A stretch of 64,000 bases of DNA from Virgibacillus alimentarius. Its GTDB lineage: Bacteria; Bacillota; Bacilli; Bacillales; Amphibacillaceae. Shown here piece after piece: positions 44,001-53,462 of the stretch (positions within the stretch are counted from its first letter, which is position 1; every line of letters begins with the position of its first letter). The stretch covers positions 1-64,000 of the forward strand of contig NZ_JFBD01000019.1 of the NCBI RefSeq assembly GCF_000709085.1, read 5' to 3'. A model generated the notes under the pieces. That model saw nothing but the letters and a program-made list of their open reading frames with translations. It did not search any database and was not told the DNA's origin. Position numbers and translations under genes: made by a program.

Positions 44001-46103
44001 ATGGATGATTACAAGGACGATTACAAAGATGAGTACAACGATGAATCATCAAGACACAAAAAGCCTGGCCATGATAATAGCAAAAATGAACAACTGAATA
44101 AATACAGGGAGAAAAACACAGGCCCAGGTGAGAAATTAACGAGTGATGCCGGTTTGAAAATTTCGAATGACAGGTGGTCATTGCGAGCAGGAAGACGTGG
44201 ACCAACACTATTTCAAGACTTTCATTTTTATAAAAAACAGTCACATTTTAACCGCGAACGAATCCCTGAAAAAGTGGTTCATGCTAGAGGTGACGGGGCA
44301 TACGGAGAATTTGAGTTATATAAATCCATGAGACATGTCACAAGAGCACATTTTTTGCAAGAACCTGGATGCAAAACACCTGTGTTTGTTCGTTTCTCCA
44401 ACTTTATTGGAAGTAAAGGCTCCAAGGATACCGCAATCGATATCCGCGGTTTTGCAACCAAGTTTTACACACAAGAAGGAAATTACGATATGCTGGCACT
44501 CTCATTTGCTGTTTTTTCCGTTATGGATGCCATGAAATTTGCAGATTTTGTGCATGCGGTTAAACCGAATCCGCGTACAGCCGTTCCGCAAGCCACTGTC
44601 GCGCACGATAATGCTTGGGATTATGTCGCCAATAATCAGGAAATTGCGCATTTTATTATGTGGTTGATGTCCGGTCGAGGACGTCCGAGAAGCTGGCGAA
44701 TGATGGAAGCCTGGCCTGTCAATACATTCCGATTTATCAATGAACATGGTAAATCAACTTTCGTCCGATTTGTATGGAAGCCCATGCTCGGTGTTCATTC
44801 GTTGTTACTTGATGAAGCAAATATTATTGGAGGGGTTGACCCTGACTACCACCGACGGGATCTCCATGAGGCCATTATGTGCGGCGCATACCCAGAATAT
44901 GAACTTGGCGTGCAGCTGATCCAGGAAGAAGATCAATTCAAGTATGATTTTGATATTTTGGATGATACAAAACTCTGGCCAGAAGAAGTCATTCCTGTTG
45001 AAATTATTGGAAAAATGACATTGAACCGGCTCGTTGATAATCACTTTGCGGAAGAAGAACAAGTTTCATTTGATCCTGCAACGGTTGTTCCGGGGATTGA
45101 TTTTACGAATGACCCCGTCCTGCAAGGCAGATCCTTTGCTTACAGAGATACGGATTATCATCGACTTGGCACGGGCAATATTAATAATATACCGGTCAAC
45201 CAGCCTATCGTCGAAACGAACCTTAATCAACGACAAAGCGATGTGAGACATCGGATTGATGTTGACTCCGTACACTATCATAAGAATTCTTTGGCTGGCA
45301 ATACACCGAAAGAAACCCCTCCCGAAAAAGGTGGTTATGCGCATTATCCGGAGAAAGTAGATGGACATAAAACGAGGGAACGTCCAGGAGAATCATTCTT
45401 TGATTTCTTCAGCCAGCCAAGAATGTTTTGGAACAGCATGACCCCCGTTGAGAAACAGCAGATAGTGGAAACATTTAACTTTCACCTTGGATATGTAAAA
45501 AGTAAATCGGTTCGCCAACAAGTTGTTGATATGTTTGGAAATGTAGACACTCACATGGCAACGGCAATTGCTGAGAGTATAGGCGTCAATCCACCAAAAG
45601 AATCGCATGTACCTGTAACAAAAAGTTCCCCTGCCCTTAGTCAGGCTAATACAGCCTATTATCCATACACCCAAAAAGTCGCTGTGCTCATTGGCAACGG
45701 TTTTAACGGCAAAGAAGTAAAAAATGTACTTGATTACCTGCATCATTGTGGGGTTTTTATAGATATTATCAGTGAAAACCTCGGTACTGTCAAAGGAGAC
45801 GACGGCATGCAAATCGAAGTCAATACCATATTCACCTCAACCTATTCTGTGTTATACGATTCCCTTTATGTTGTAGGAGGAAAAACCAAAAATGAAGCGA
45901 AATTCAGATCAGATATCAAATCATTTGTAAAAGAAGCATACAAACATTATAAACCAATTGGTGTAGCAACAACTGCAGCGTCTTATTTTAATAACACAAA
46001 TAAAAATAATTTAGCTGGTGTCGTTTTCGCCGAAAATAATCCAAATTTTAAAGATGAATTTGTATCCGCAATCGCTCAGCAGCGTTTCTGGAATCGAAAG
46101 TAA
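44001..46103 (+). CDS. Large-subunit catalase-like protein with altered active site
   Basis: The protein has about 700 residues: an acidic N-terminal tail (DDYKDDYKDEYNDESS), the catalase core (RIPEKVVHARGDGAYGEFE with the distal histidine; heme-ligand region GRSFAYRDTDYHRLG) and a C-terminal flavodoxin/DJ-1-like domain (KVAVLIGNGFNGKEVKNVL), as in clade 2 KatE. The conserved distal GNN-PVFF block is replaced by ALSFAVFSVMDAMKF (44487-44531), so the catalytic asparagine is gone; GAHG is GAYG. It may have weak or different peroxidatic activity. The start is uncertain: ATG at 44001, or 43953 with no better site. A terminator follows. Confidence 0.85.
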   Translation: MDDYKDDYKDEYNDESSRHKKPGHDNSKNEQLNKYREKNTGPGEKLTSDAGLKISNDRWSLRAGRRGPTLFQDFHFYKKQSHFNRERIPEKVVHARGDGAYGEFELYKSMRHVTRAHFLQEPGCKTPVFVRFSNFIGSKGSKDTAIDIRGFATKFYTQEGNYDMLALSFAVFSVMDAMKFADFVHAVKPNPRTAVPQATVAHDNAWDYVANNQEIAHFIMWLMSGRGRPRSWRMMEAWPVNTFRFINEHGKSTFVRFVWKPMLGVHSLLLDEANIIGGVDPDYHRRDLHEAIMCGAYPEYELGVQLIQEEDQFKYDFDILDDTKLWPEEVIPVEIIGKMTLNRLVDNHFAEEEQVSFDPATVVPGIDFTNDPVLQGRSFAYRDTDYHRLGTGNINNIPVNQPIVETNLNQRQSDVRHRIDVDSVHYHKNSLAGNTPKETPPEKGGYAHYPEKVDGHKTRERPGESFFDFFSQPRMFWNSMTPVEKQQIVETFNFHLGYVKSKSVRQQVVDMFGNVDTHMATAIAESIGVNPPKESHVPVTKSSPALSQANTAYYPYTQKVAVLIGNGFNGKEVKNVLDYLHHCGVFIDIISENLGTVKGDDGMQIEVNTIFTSTYSVLYDSLYVVGGKTKNEAKFRSDIKSFVKEAYKHYKPIGVATTAASYFNNTNKNNLAGVVFAENNPNFKDEFVSAIAQQRFWNRK

Positions 46104-46118
46104 CATGGTAAGACAGTA

Positions 46119-46152
46119 AGAGCAACGAATTTTAAACGTTGCTCTTTTTTTA
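46119..46152 (+). terminator. Terminator of the catalase gene
   Basis: A 9-bp stem AGAGCAACG/CGTTGCTCT with a 9-base loop is followed by TTTTTTT, 15 bases after the catalase stop. Confidence 0.9.
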
Positions 46153-46177
46153 GTAAAAATCACCATTCGATAAATAT

Positions 46178-47059
46178 CTAGTAGTAGCCTTCATCGACAG
46201 CCATTGCGATTGCTTTCGTCTCATGAACGGTACCATAAGGATGCTCAGGCGGTGCATAGATCGAATATAGTTTTATCGGTTTATCACCGGTATTTGTTAA
46301 ATTATGCCATTTCCCAGCTGGAACCACGATCGCAACGTCTTCATAAACGTTTTTTTCAAAATCCAAATTATTTTTGCTGTCTCCCATTTGCACTAGACCT
46401 TGACCTTCTTCAATACGGAAGAACTGATCAATATCCGGGTGAACTTCTAATCCAATATCCTCTCCAACATCAATGCTCATTAAGGTCACTTGCAAATGAT
46501 CTCCTGTCCATAAAGCAGTACGGAACGTCTTATTTCGTTCTGCAGCTTCCTCTATATTTACGACAAACGGCTCTCCTCCATAATCGTTTAACAAAAAATC
46601 AAATCGTTGCACATTGTTCTTCTCAGAAGCCTGCGTAAAAATATTACGAATGAAGGGGTGGTGAGAAGTTGAACCATATGTTTGATAGGCTTCATTCCTC
46701 TCCACTTCTACTCCATACGCTTTTTCTAAACCTTCTTTGTAAGTATGAAAACGAATGCCCTTATTTTGATGCATCGGGCGACTTCCAGTGAGAGCAGTGT
46801 AAAGATTCGTAAATTGTCCGAAGTGTTCTTTTTTGTCTTCTAAAGCGTGCAAAATCTCATTTTTATGCTTTTGATTTGGTGCTACATCTGCTAGTCGATA
46901 ATAAAAGTCAATGGCTGCAGCCTCTTTTTGAATGCCTTCATATACAGCATCCAATTCATGCGGATACATTCCTTGCTGTAATGTAGTTTCTACAGGATAT
47001 TGAGACATGGTTCGATAAGGCATATAACAATTCGGATAGGGGTTAGGCATAAAATACAT
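46178..47059 (-). CDS. Ferritin-like / cupin fusion protein
   Basis: The protein has 293 residues. A Pro/Tyr/Met-rich N-terminus (PNPYPNCYMPYRTMSQYP) of the kind seen in coat-type proteins is followed by a ferritin-like helical segment (VYEGIQKEAAAIDFYYRLAD, EILHALEDKKEHFGQFTNLY) with Glu and His positions suited to a di-iron site. From about residue 165 comes a cupin domain with metal ligands in GLEVHPDIDQFFRIEEG and PAGKWHNLTNTGDKP. The GTVHETKAIAMA tail is typical of that cupin group. It is next to the catalase gene, so a role in spore or oxidative-stress protection is plausible. The start ATG at 47059 follows GAAAGGA. Confidence 0.75.
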   Translation of the reverse strand: MYFMPNPYPNCYMPYRTMSQYPVETTLQQGMYPHELDAVYEGIQKEAAAIDFYYRLADVAPNQKHKNEILHALEDKKEHFGQFTNLYTALTGSRPMHQNKGIRFHTYKEGLEKAYGVEVERNEAYQTYGSTSHHPFIRNIFTQASEKNNVQRFDFLLNDYGGEPFVVNIEEAAERNKTFRTALWTGDHLQVTLMSIDVGEDIGLEVHPDIDQFFRIEEGQGLVQMGDSKNNLDFEKNVYEDVAIVVPAGKWHNLTNTGDKPIKLYSIYAPPEHPYGTVHETKAIAMAVDEGYY

Positions 47060-47197
47060 TTTGTTCATTCCTTTCACAAGTATCTAACACTACCATCCTA
47101 TGCCCAAATTTAGATAATGTACGTTCCGCTACGAAAAAGAAGAGAAAAAATCCTCTGTGATTTTTCCCCTTCCTTTTGAAGTAACCTACATGATTTC

Positions 47198-47353
47198 TTA
47201 TTGCCTTTTCTTCGTTTTCTTATTATGAACTTTTTCCGTTGTCGTTAACGGTTCATTAGCAAGCTCATGATCATATTTTTTGGATAACTTCTTTCGTACA
47301 GCTTGTTCATCACTTACCCCACCGGTTATTTGATTCCTCTTTTTTCTACTCAC
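47198..47353 (-). CDS. sspO: Small acid-soluble spore protein O (SspO-like)
   Basis: The short gene of 51 codons starts at GTG (47353), with GGAGGTG 7 bases upstream. The product is very basic, MSRKKRNQITGG at the start, and holds the SspO hallmark ELANEPLTTTEKVHNKKTKKR at the end, close to the EFANEPLTAAQRQNNKKRKK ending of Bacillus SspO. Such proteins are made in the forespore and packed in the spore core. It is convergent with nothing close; its product size places it below usual gene-calling limits. Confidence 0.8.
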   Translation of the reverse strand: MSRKKRNQITGGVSDEQAVRKKLSKKYDHELANEPLTTTEKVHNKKTKKRQ

Positions 47354-47473
47354 GATAAGCACCTCCATACTATTATCTTGCCTATCGACACCAACGAATA
47401 TGTATAGACCAATTCCTTTTTACAGCGGACCTGACATACATAAAGTCCTATCCACGATGCAGCACAACAATTA

Positions 47474-47512
47474 AAAAAACGTTCCGTTTTCTTCCCAAGC
47501 TGAACGTTTTTT
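47474..47512. terminator. Orphan hairpin in the 47.4-47.7 kb intergenic region
   Basis: An 11-bp stem AAAAAACGTTC/GAACGTTTTTT with a 17-base loop looks like a bidirectional terminator, but it lies between divergent genes (sspO and the antiporter). The remainder of this 340-base gap holds no gene I can support. Confidence 0.5.
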
Positions 47513-47690
47513 CAATCATTTCCCTATTCAATTTAAAATTTGTGCATTTACATCCAAACACCTTTCCGTATAAATCACGCCATTCTCGTTAAGCTAATAA
47601 ATACTATTATTTTTATTTAACTTCCTTTTATTGTAAAATTAGATTTAATTATTTATTGGACCTTCTACATAAGAAAGCTTAGGTGATAAA

Positions 47691-49484
47691 ATGACAAACA
47701 CCATTTTAATCGGTATTGTAATTATTCTTGTGGTTGGTATCTTCTCACAATGGCTTGCTTGGCGTATCCAATGGCCATCCATTGTGATTATGTCGATTGC
47801 AGGATTATTACTGGGACCTGTCTCTGGTTTTTTCAATCCACAAGAAGCAATGGGAGATTTATATAGCCCTTTGATCTCCTTAGCAGTTGCTATCGTATTA
47901 TTTGAAGGCAGCTCCAGTCTGGACATTAGAGAAATAAAAGGAATTTCTAAATCCGTATTTCGAATTGTCACGTTTGGGGCATTTCTTGCATGGATCGGAG
48001 GTGCTCTTGCAGCTCATTTTATCGCGGGGCTAAGCCTTCAGATTTCATTTATCATCGGTGGTTTATTTGTCGTTACTGGGCCAACTGTCATTATTCCCCT
48101 ACTAAGAAATGCAAAATTAAAACCACGAATTGCAGCTGTTTTAAAATGGGAAGGGATTATTGTCGATCCATTTGGACCGCTCCTTGCTCTTTTTGCTTAT
48201 GAAGTGATCAATGTTCTTACAACAGAAACACTGCACGCCAATTATTTATTGAACTTTTTTACAAGTGCGGTCATCGCCATTGTTTTTGGTTATGTAATTG
48301 GATTTTCCGTCAGCATTATGGTCAGTAAAGGGATGTTTCCGGAATATTTAAAATCACCAATCATCTTAGCATTTGTATTGCTTTGCTTTACGATGGCAGA
48401 GGTAATCATGCATGAGACAGGTATGCTTGCGGTTACCGTAATGGGACTAACCCTCGCCCGAACGAAACGCTATGTATCATCGATCGGCAGCATTTCTCAT
48501 TTTGTGGAAAACATATCTGTCCTCTTGACATCAACCATATTTATCCTGCTTACCGCTTCTTTGTCACGGGAAACCATTGCTGAAATTTTCACGTGGCCGA
48601 TCATCGGTTTTGTGCTGATCATGCTTTTTATTGTTCGACCTTTATCCATTTGGATTTCAACAATTGGTACAGAACTCACGAACAAGGAAAAGACATTAAT
48701 CGGATGGATAGCGCCTCGCGGGATTGTTGCACTGACCGTTTCTGGATACTTTGCAGAAATACTTCTCAGGGACGGACACGAGGATGCGGCACTTTTGACA
48801 ACTTTAACATTTGCACTTGTATTCATCACCGTCTGTGCGCATGGGTTTTCACTTGGACCATTGGGGAAAAAACTTGGGCTTGCCAATGACGCACCACCGG
48901 GAGTCCTGATTGTCGGATCAAGCAGTTTTTCCGTTGCACTTGCTGATTATTTACGCAAATTGAAAATTCCCGTACTCATTAGTGACACATCTTACGGACG
49001 CCTTCAAGCTGCAATAAAGGAGGATATTCCTATTCACCATGGGCAGATTCTTGCAGAGCATACACAGTACGAAGTGGACCTAACTCCTTACGAAACCATT
49101 CTAGCCATGACTGGAGATAATGCTTTTAATGCACTTGTTGGTCAATCTTACGTACCGGAGTTCGGTTATAATAATACCTTTGCATTACCTTCTTATGATC
49201 AGCGCAATGTAAACAAGGATAAGAATCCCGTGTCAGTTAGAGCCCATTTGTTATTTAGAAAAGATGCCGTTTTTACAGAATTGAACCGGAAAATAAATAC
49301 AGGATACTCTATCCAAGCATTAGATGTTAAGGAAAAAAATAAAATAAAGAAAGATAATATTCCCGAAGATGTCATCCCTCTTTTTATTAAAAAAGATGAT
49401 GATACGATTCAATTTATTACACTGCGGAGAAAACTCGTACTGGATGAAGGAGATAAGCTTATCGTTCTAACGAAAGGGGATTAA
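47691..49484 (+). CDS. CPA1-type Na+(K+)/H+ antiporter with RCK-like C-terminus
   Basis: This is a 597-residue protein. About twelve transmembrane segments form the Na/H exchanger domain (FVVTGPTVIIPLLRNAKLKP; KWEGIIVDPFGPLLALFAYE with the ion-binding aspartate; IGWIAPRGIVALTVSGYFAE). From residue 400 a cytoplasmic TrkA_N-like nucleotide-binding domain (VLIVGSSSFSVALADYLRK) and a TrkA_C-like segment follow. It exchanges sodium or potassium for protons across the membrane, fitting a salt-tolerant lifestyle. It is monocistronic, with AGGTGAT before the ATG and a terminator after it. Confidence 0.9.
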   Translation: MTNTILIGIVIILVVGIFSQWLAWRIQWPSIVIMSIAGLLLGPVSGFFNPQEAMGDLYSPLISLAVAIVLFEGSSSLDIREIKGISKSVFRIVTFGAFLAWIGGALAAHFIAGLSLQISFIIGGLFVVTGPTVIIPLLRNAKLKPRIAAVLKWEGIIVDPFGPLLALFAYEVINVLTTETLHANYLLNFFTSAVIAIVFGYVIGFSVSIMVSKGMFPEYLKSPIILAFVLLCFTMAEVIMHETGMLAVTVMGLTLARTKRYVSSIGSISHFVENISVLLTSTIFILLTASLSRETIAEIFTWPIIGFVLIMLFIVRPLSIWISTIGTELTNKEKTLIGWIAPRGIVALTVSGYFAEILLRDGHEDAALLTTLTFALVFITVCAHGFSLGPLGKKLGLANDAPPGVLIVGSSSFSVALADYLRKLKIPVLISDTSYGRLQAAIKEDIPIHHGQILAEHTQYEVDLTPYETILAMTGDNAFNALVGQSYVPEFGYNNTFALPSYDQRNVNKDKNPVSVRAHLLFRKDAVFTELNRKINTGYSIQALDVKEKNKIKKDNIPEDVIPLFIKKDDDTIQFITLRRKLVLDEGDKLIVLTKGD

Positions 49485-49493
49485 TTTTTTAAA

Positions 49494-49532
49494 AAAGACC
49501 TTTGACGAATGATGAGAACGTCAAAGGTCTTT
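49494..49532. terminator. Bidirectional terminator
   Basis: A 14-bp perfect stem AAAGACCTTTGACG/CGTCAAAGGTCTTT with an 11-base loop, flanked by A and T runs, serves the antiporter gene (+) and the convergent hypothetical gene (-). Confidence 0.9.
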
Positions 49533-50065
49533 CATTTAAAGCGATCTTTAAACCGGGTAGGACTGATCACCATGAAGATACTCGGGATGATTATATACAT
49601 AAAAATCATACCAACTAATCCAGTTGTTAAAGCAGGAAATACAAGGTAAAAGAAGTTGATATTTGATTCCATCAGCTTCCCCAGATTGGCAGTAGGGAGA
49701 TTTAAGTTGGAGAGTATCATGTTAATCATTAAAAAATAAGAACAAACCAATATACATTTTTCAAACAGCTTCTGCGTGTAAATCCAAGTTTGTCCAATTC
49801 TGACCTGAATCAAAAATAGTATCAAACTGGATATTGTAATTACCGAAAGTATATAATACAAACTAAACAATTGCTTTGATGTTACATGGATGGATGCAAA
49901 GTAATCGCTTATAAATTGAGGCAAAAAAGCATCTATTGCCCCCAGGGCCTGTAAAAAAAGAGCAGGGGAAAAGGATGTCAAGATGACAAACACGAACAGA
50001 AAAAATAAAAAGTAAGAAGCATGATCTAGTAAATCTCCAATTAATCTTCTAACTTGATCTACCAA
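49532..50065 (-). CDS. Hypothetical membrane protein
   Basis: The 177-residue protein has four hydrophobic segments (YFLFFLFVFVILTSFSPALF; LYYILSVITISSLILFLI; CILVCSYFLMINMILS; FPALTTGLVGMIFMYIIIP). I do not recognise a family. The start is TTG at 50065 with GGAG seven bases upstream. It lies downstream of the quinone oxidoreductase gene on the same strand, separated by about 70 bases. Confidence 0.6.
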   Translation of the reverse strand: MVDQVRRLIGDLLDHASYFLFFLFVFVILTSFSPALFLQALGAIDAFLPQFISDYFASIHVTSKQLFSLYYILSVITISSLILFLIQVRIGQTWIYTQKLFEKCILVCSYFLMINMILSNLNLPTANLGKLMESNINFFYLVFPALTTGLVGMIFMYIIIPSIFMVISPTRFKDRFK

Positions 50066-50134
50066 AATGAATCTCCGGATTTTTTACCTTCATTAAATTA
50101 TCATATTTCATACTATTCGCTCCCTGCTTAAGGC

Positions 50135-51115
50135 TTAGGAATCCATTTTCACAACAATTTTCCCCGTGTTTTTATTGTTTTCCATATATTCGTGTGCTTT
50201 TTGCATCTCTTCAAAAGGAAAAACGCGATCGACGATGGGTTTTAATGTTTGATTTTTAAATAAATCATAAGCGCTGGACGCAAAATCTGCTGTAAGATCT
50301 GCCTTATATTGATCACTTCTAGGTGTCAGCAGCGTTCCTGTCAGCTGAATCCGCTTCGCCATCAGATGCATGAGGTTGAACTTTTCTACTTTGGCACCGC
50401 CTAACAATCCGATTAACACCCAGCGCCCGTCTATTTTAATACTGTCCAAATTTTTCTTCCAATAGGAAGCACCTATAAAGTCAAGAATCAAATCGGCCCC
50501 TTTATTATTTGTAGCCTTTAATACTTCCTGATCAAAATCCTGTTCTTTATAATTGATACAGACATCCGCCCCCAATGACCTGCAAAAATCCAGTTTTTCT
50601 TTAGATCCCGCAGTGGTTATGATATTCGCTTGTCCAATTTGTTTCGCAAGCTGGATGGCAGCTGTACCAACGCCGCTTCCTCCGGCATGAATCAGAACCG
50701 TTTCATCCACACGTAATTTTCCTATCCAAAATAACGTCTGATAGGCAGTCAAAAATACTTCAGGAATAGCTGCCGCTTCTTCAAATGATAGATTTTCCGG
50801 AATCACCATCGCCCGGTCCGCTGGCATGACCGTATATGCAGCATATGCCCCGCCATTCACAAGCCCCATCACCCGAGTACCTACTTCGATATCTACATCT
50901 GCGGCTACTTTTTCAACAACTCCAGCAACTTCAACACCTAAAATAGGGTGATCCAAATATCCGGAACTGCTTCGTCGGTTGATAATATCTGTCCGATTCA
51001 CAGCTGTCGCTTCCACTTTAATACGTATTTCACCATCTTTTGGCTCTGGAGTTGGCTGCTCACTTACTTGTAATTGTTCAGCACCACCTGGTTCATTAAC
51101 AATCATCGCTTTCAT
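50135..51115 (-). CDS. NAD(P)H:quinone oxidoreductase, zinc-free MDR family
   Basis: The 326-residue medium-chain reductase has a GroES-like N-terminus (VKVEATAVNRTDIINRRS; HPILGVEVAGVVEKVA), the NADPH Rossmann motif (VLIHAGGSGVGTAAIQLAKQ) and the YKEQDF/GADLILDFIGASYW blocks of the PIG3/QorA group. No zinc cysteines are present. It probably reduces quinones or enones in detoxification. GGAGGCG precedes the ATG. Monocistronic. Confidence 0.88.
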   Translation of the reverse strand: MKAMIVNEPGGAEQLQVSEQPTPEPKDGEIRIKVEATAVNRTDIINRRSSSGYLDHPILGVEVAGVVEKVAADVDIEVGTRVMGLVNGGAYAAYTVMPADRAMVIPENLSFEEAAAIPEVFLTAYQTLFWIGKLRVDETVLIHAGGSGVGTAAIQLAKQIGQANIITTAGSKEKLDFCRSLGADVCINYKEQDFDQEVLKATNNKGADLILDFIGASYWKKNLDSIKIDGRWVLIGLLGGAKVEKFNLMHLMAKRIQLTGTLLTPRSDQYKADLTADFASSAYDLFKNQTLKPIVDRVFPFEEMQKAHEYMENNKNTGKIVVKMDS

Positions 51116-51376
51116 TTGGACGCCTCCTTCTATGTAGAATTTTTCTTATGTTTGTTTATAAACAATGATAGCATTTTATTGTGATAAATGAGAAATTTTT
51201 ACTGGTTAAATATTCGTGATGGATGATCTGTATGGTTCATTATTTTGTCTAAATATTTTACCAATAATCCACTATCCAAACGAACAACTACATTTTATGC
51301 ATTTCTCTACTCTAAACTAACTAAAAATTCTTCTATTTCTTCTGGCAATATACAGGTTCCATGCATGTATACATTG

Positions 51377-52561
51377 TCAATTGTCTTTTGTATCGCCAAA
51401 AGCTTCCGGAATCATGGTGAAACCCTCGATCACGGTATCTTCTTCTACTTCAATTAAGAGGCAAGGCTTTCCATCAAAATTAATCCGTTTTACATAACTT
51501 AAACCTTGTGGGCTAATAGATATTTTCGCTACTTTTGTATCGATTTTGATGGATTTCGAGTTATATTTTGGGACGATGTTATTTGCCTTTAGTTCATATT
51601 TATCGTCATCGATGACTTTTTGGAAAGCTGTTTCTACCTTTTCTGTATTGACTTCTTCTACACCACTGCTTTTTAAAACACGCTCCACCTCTTTGTACCC
51701 TAATGTCGGCGTTTCTTCCTCATCCTCATTTTCTTCCACCACACGATTGATTTCTTCATATACATTGGCGAGTGTTGATGTATTTAATTGATCTCCTGTT
51801 ACATCTTTAACAATTTCCTCAAAAACGAATTTATCCTCTTCTGCGGTCATCGTCTCCTCGGCATTTAATACTGTCTCTATGAAATCGGGGTCAATGTCAT
51901 TTGGTTTGGCTGCAGAATATAAAATGCGATTGACATCAGCAGTATGATCGGTGAAACATGGAAATAGAAATCCGGCTATTGGTGCATTGAGGTTGATAAT
52001 TGGATCTACGACAATATTGTATTTGAATTTCTTTTCAACATAGTCAAAAAGCAATTCCTTTTTTGGATCCAGTGTTTTATTGATACTGCAAAGCGTAAAG
52101 GAATGGGAATAAACAGCATCCCGTTCATTCTCCTCCGTCTCTTCATTTCGGCGTTTCATTGGCTTCAAATATTCACCCCGGATGAATGTCACGACAATAT
52201 CCATTTCATATTGTTTATCTTTCAGCATCTTTTCTACAATAAGAAGCATCTGTTCTTTCCAGTCTTCCGAATTATCGCTTAACAATCCCTGATGAAGAAT
52301 AAGCTGACTATTATTTTCAACGTTACGCTGAAATTTTAATTCGAATAACTTTTGATCCAATTGCCCTGTCAGCACTTTTTTGAAGTTATTCATAAATAAT
52401 TCCTGTTGCTCTTGCTCTAACATTTCAAACGGTTGACTTTGGTGATGATAAATTTCGCTTGTTTCCTTCATGATATAAACATTAAATATTTCAGATATTT
52501 TCAGTAAATCATTATGTACTTTGAATTGTTTTCGGATGTTCGCAATGTCTTTTTTGTTCAT
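51377..52561 (-). CDS. DUF4317 family protein
   Basis: The 394-residue cytoplasmic protein starts with MNKKDIANIRKQFK and contains DAVYSHSFTLCSINKTLDPK and GFLFPCFTDHTADVNRILYS, the conserved blocks of DUF4317, a Firmicutes family of unknown function. Residues 270-300 form an acidic Glu-rich linker (VVEENEDEEETPTLG). There are no membrane segments or enzymatic motifs. It stands alone between the quinone oxidoreductase and the HAD gene. Confidence 0.85.
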   Translation of the reverse strand: MNKKDIANIRKQFKVHNDLLKISEIFNVYIMKETSEIYHHQSQPFEMLEQEQQELFMNNFKKVLTGQLDQKLFELKFQRNVENNSQLILHQGLLSDNSEDWKEQMLLIVEKMLKDKQYEMDIVVTFIRGEYLKPMKRRNEETEENERDAVYSHSFTLCSINKTLDPKKELLFDYVEKKFKYNIVVDPIINLNAPIAGFLFPCFTDHTADVNRILYSAAKPNDIDPDFIETVLNAEETMTAEEDKFVFEEIVKDVTGDQLNTSTLANVYEEINRVVEENEDEEETPTLGYKEVERVLKSSGVEEVNTEKVETAFQKVIDDDKYELKANNIVPKYNSKSIKIDTKVAKISISPQGLSYVKRINFDGKPCLLIEVEEDTVIEGFTMIPEAFGDTKDN

Positions 52562-52736
52562 AAGATTCCTACCCCTTGTCTATTTTTGATCTATTCATAT
52601 ACTTTTGAAAGCCAGATAGCTGCTCGTGCCAGCATCATAGATAATTGATCTGATTTAATCGTTTCCTTGAAGTATCTATTCTAACATGAAATAATAGAAA
52701 CATTTACTAAGTCGAAAATAAATAATGGAGGTTCCC

Positions 52737-53432
52737 ATGAAATACGAAATCATACTATTCGATGTTGATGATACATTATTTGACTTCGGTATCTCGGAAA
52801 AGGAAGCACTAACAAAAGCATTTCTGGAGTTTGACTTACCTTCAGGTTTAACAAATTATCACGCCAGCTACAAAAAAATAAGCAAGGCGTTATGGCAAGC
52901 TTTAGAACAAGGAAATATATCAGTGACCGAACTAGGTGTAGAGCGATTTAGAAGGCTGTTCCTTAAACATAATCTAAAAATAGATGCAGAATTATTCAAT
53001 CGCGTTTATCTAGGATATTTAGGAAAAGAAGTACATCTTATACAAGGTGCTGAAGAAGTATGTCATCATCTGCGTAACCATTGTCTAGCTATTATTACTA
53101 ACGGATTCAAGGAAGTACAAACATCAAGAATAGGAAGTTCTCCACTATCGGATATTTTTGAGCAAGTTATTATCTCAGAAGACGCTGGCACCCAAAAGCC
53201 AGAAAAAGGCATTTTTGATTATGCTTTTTCCAAGCTACAGATTACAAATAAAGATAACGTTCTAATCGTAGGGGATTCTTTGACTTCGGATATACAAGGT
53301 GGGGTTAATTACGGTATTGACACTTGCTGGTTCAATCGCCATCATAAAGAAAACAATACAAATGTAAAGCCAACCTATGAAATTAGTGAACTGACCGATC
53401 TTATGCAGATTCTATCGGAAGAAACGGATTAA
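52737..53432 (+). CDS. HAD-family phosphatase, YfnB/YjjG-like (nucleotidase)
   Basis: The 231-residue HAD hydrolase has motif I ILFDVDDTLFDF (nucleophile Asp), motif II LAIITNG, motif III lysine in QKPEKGIFDYAF and motif IV VLIVGDSLTSDIQGG. The helical cap of the C1 type matches YjjG/YfnB noncanonical pyrimidine nucleotidases, which hydrolyse nucleoside 5'-monophosphates. The start ATG at 52737 follows GGAGG; an ATG four codons upstream overlaps that site. Confidence 0.88.
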   Translation: MKYEIILFDVDDTLFDFGISEKEALTKAFLEFDLPSGLTNYHASYKKISKALWQALEQGNISVTELGVERFRRLFLKHNLKIDAELFNRVYLGYLGKEVHLIQGAEEVCHHLRNHCLAIITNGFKEVQTSRIGSSPLSDIFEQVIISEDAGTQKPEKGIFDYAFSKLQITNKDNVLIVGDSLTSDIQGGVNYGIDTCWFNRHHKENNTNVKPTYEISELTDLMQILSEETD

Positions 53433-53441
53433 ACGGGGACT

Positions 53442-53462
53442 ACTCCGACATTCAATCGGAGT
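53442..53462 (+). terminator. Hairpin after the HAD gene, tail displaced
   Basis: A 7-bp stem ACTCCGA/TCGGAGT with a 7-base loop lies 10 bases after the HAD stop, but instead of a T-run the IS-related repeat begins exactly here, as if its insertion or decay removed the tail. Confidence 0.5.
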
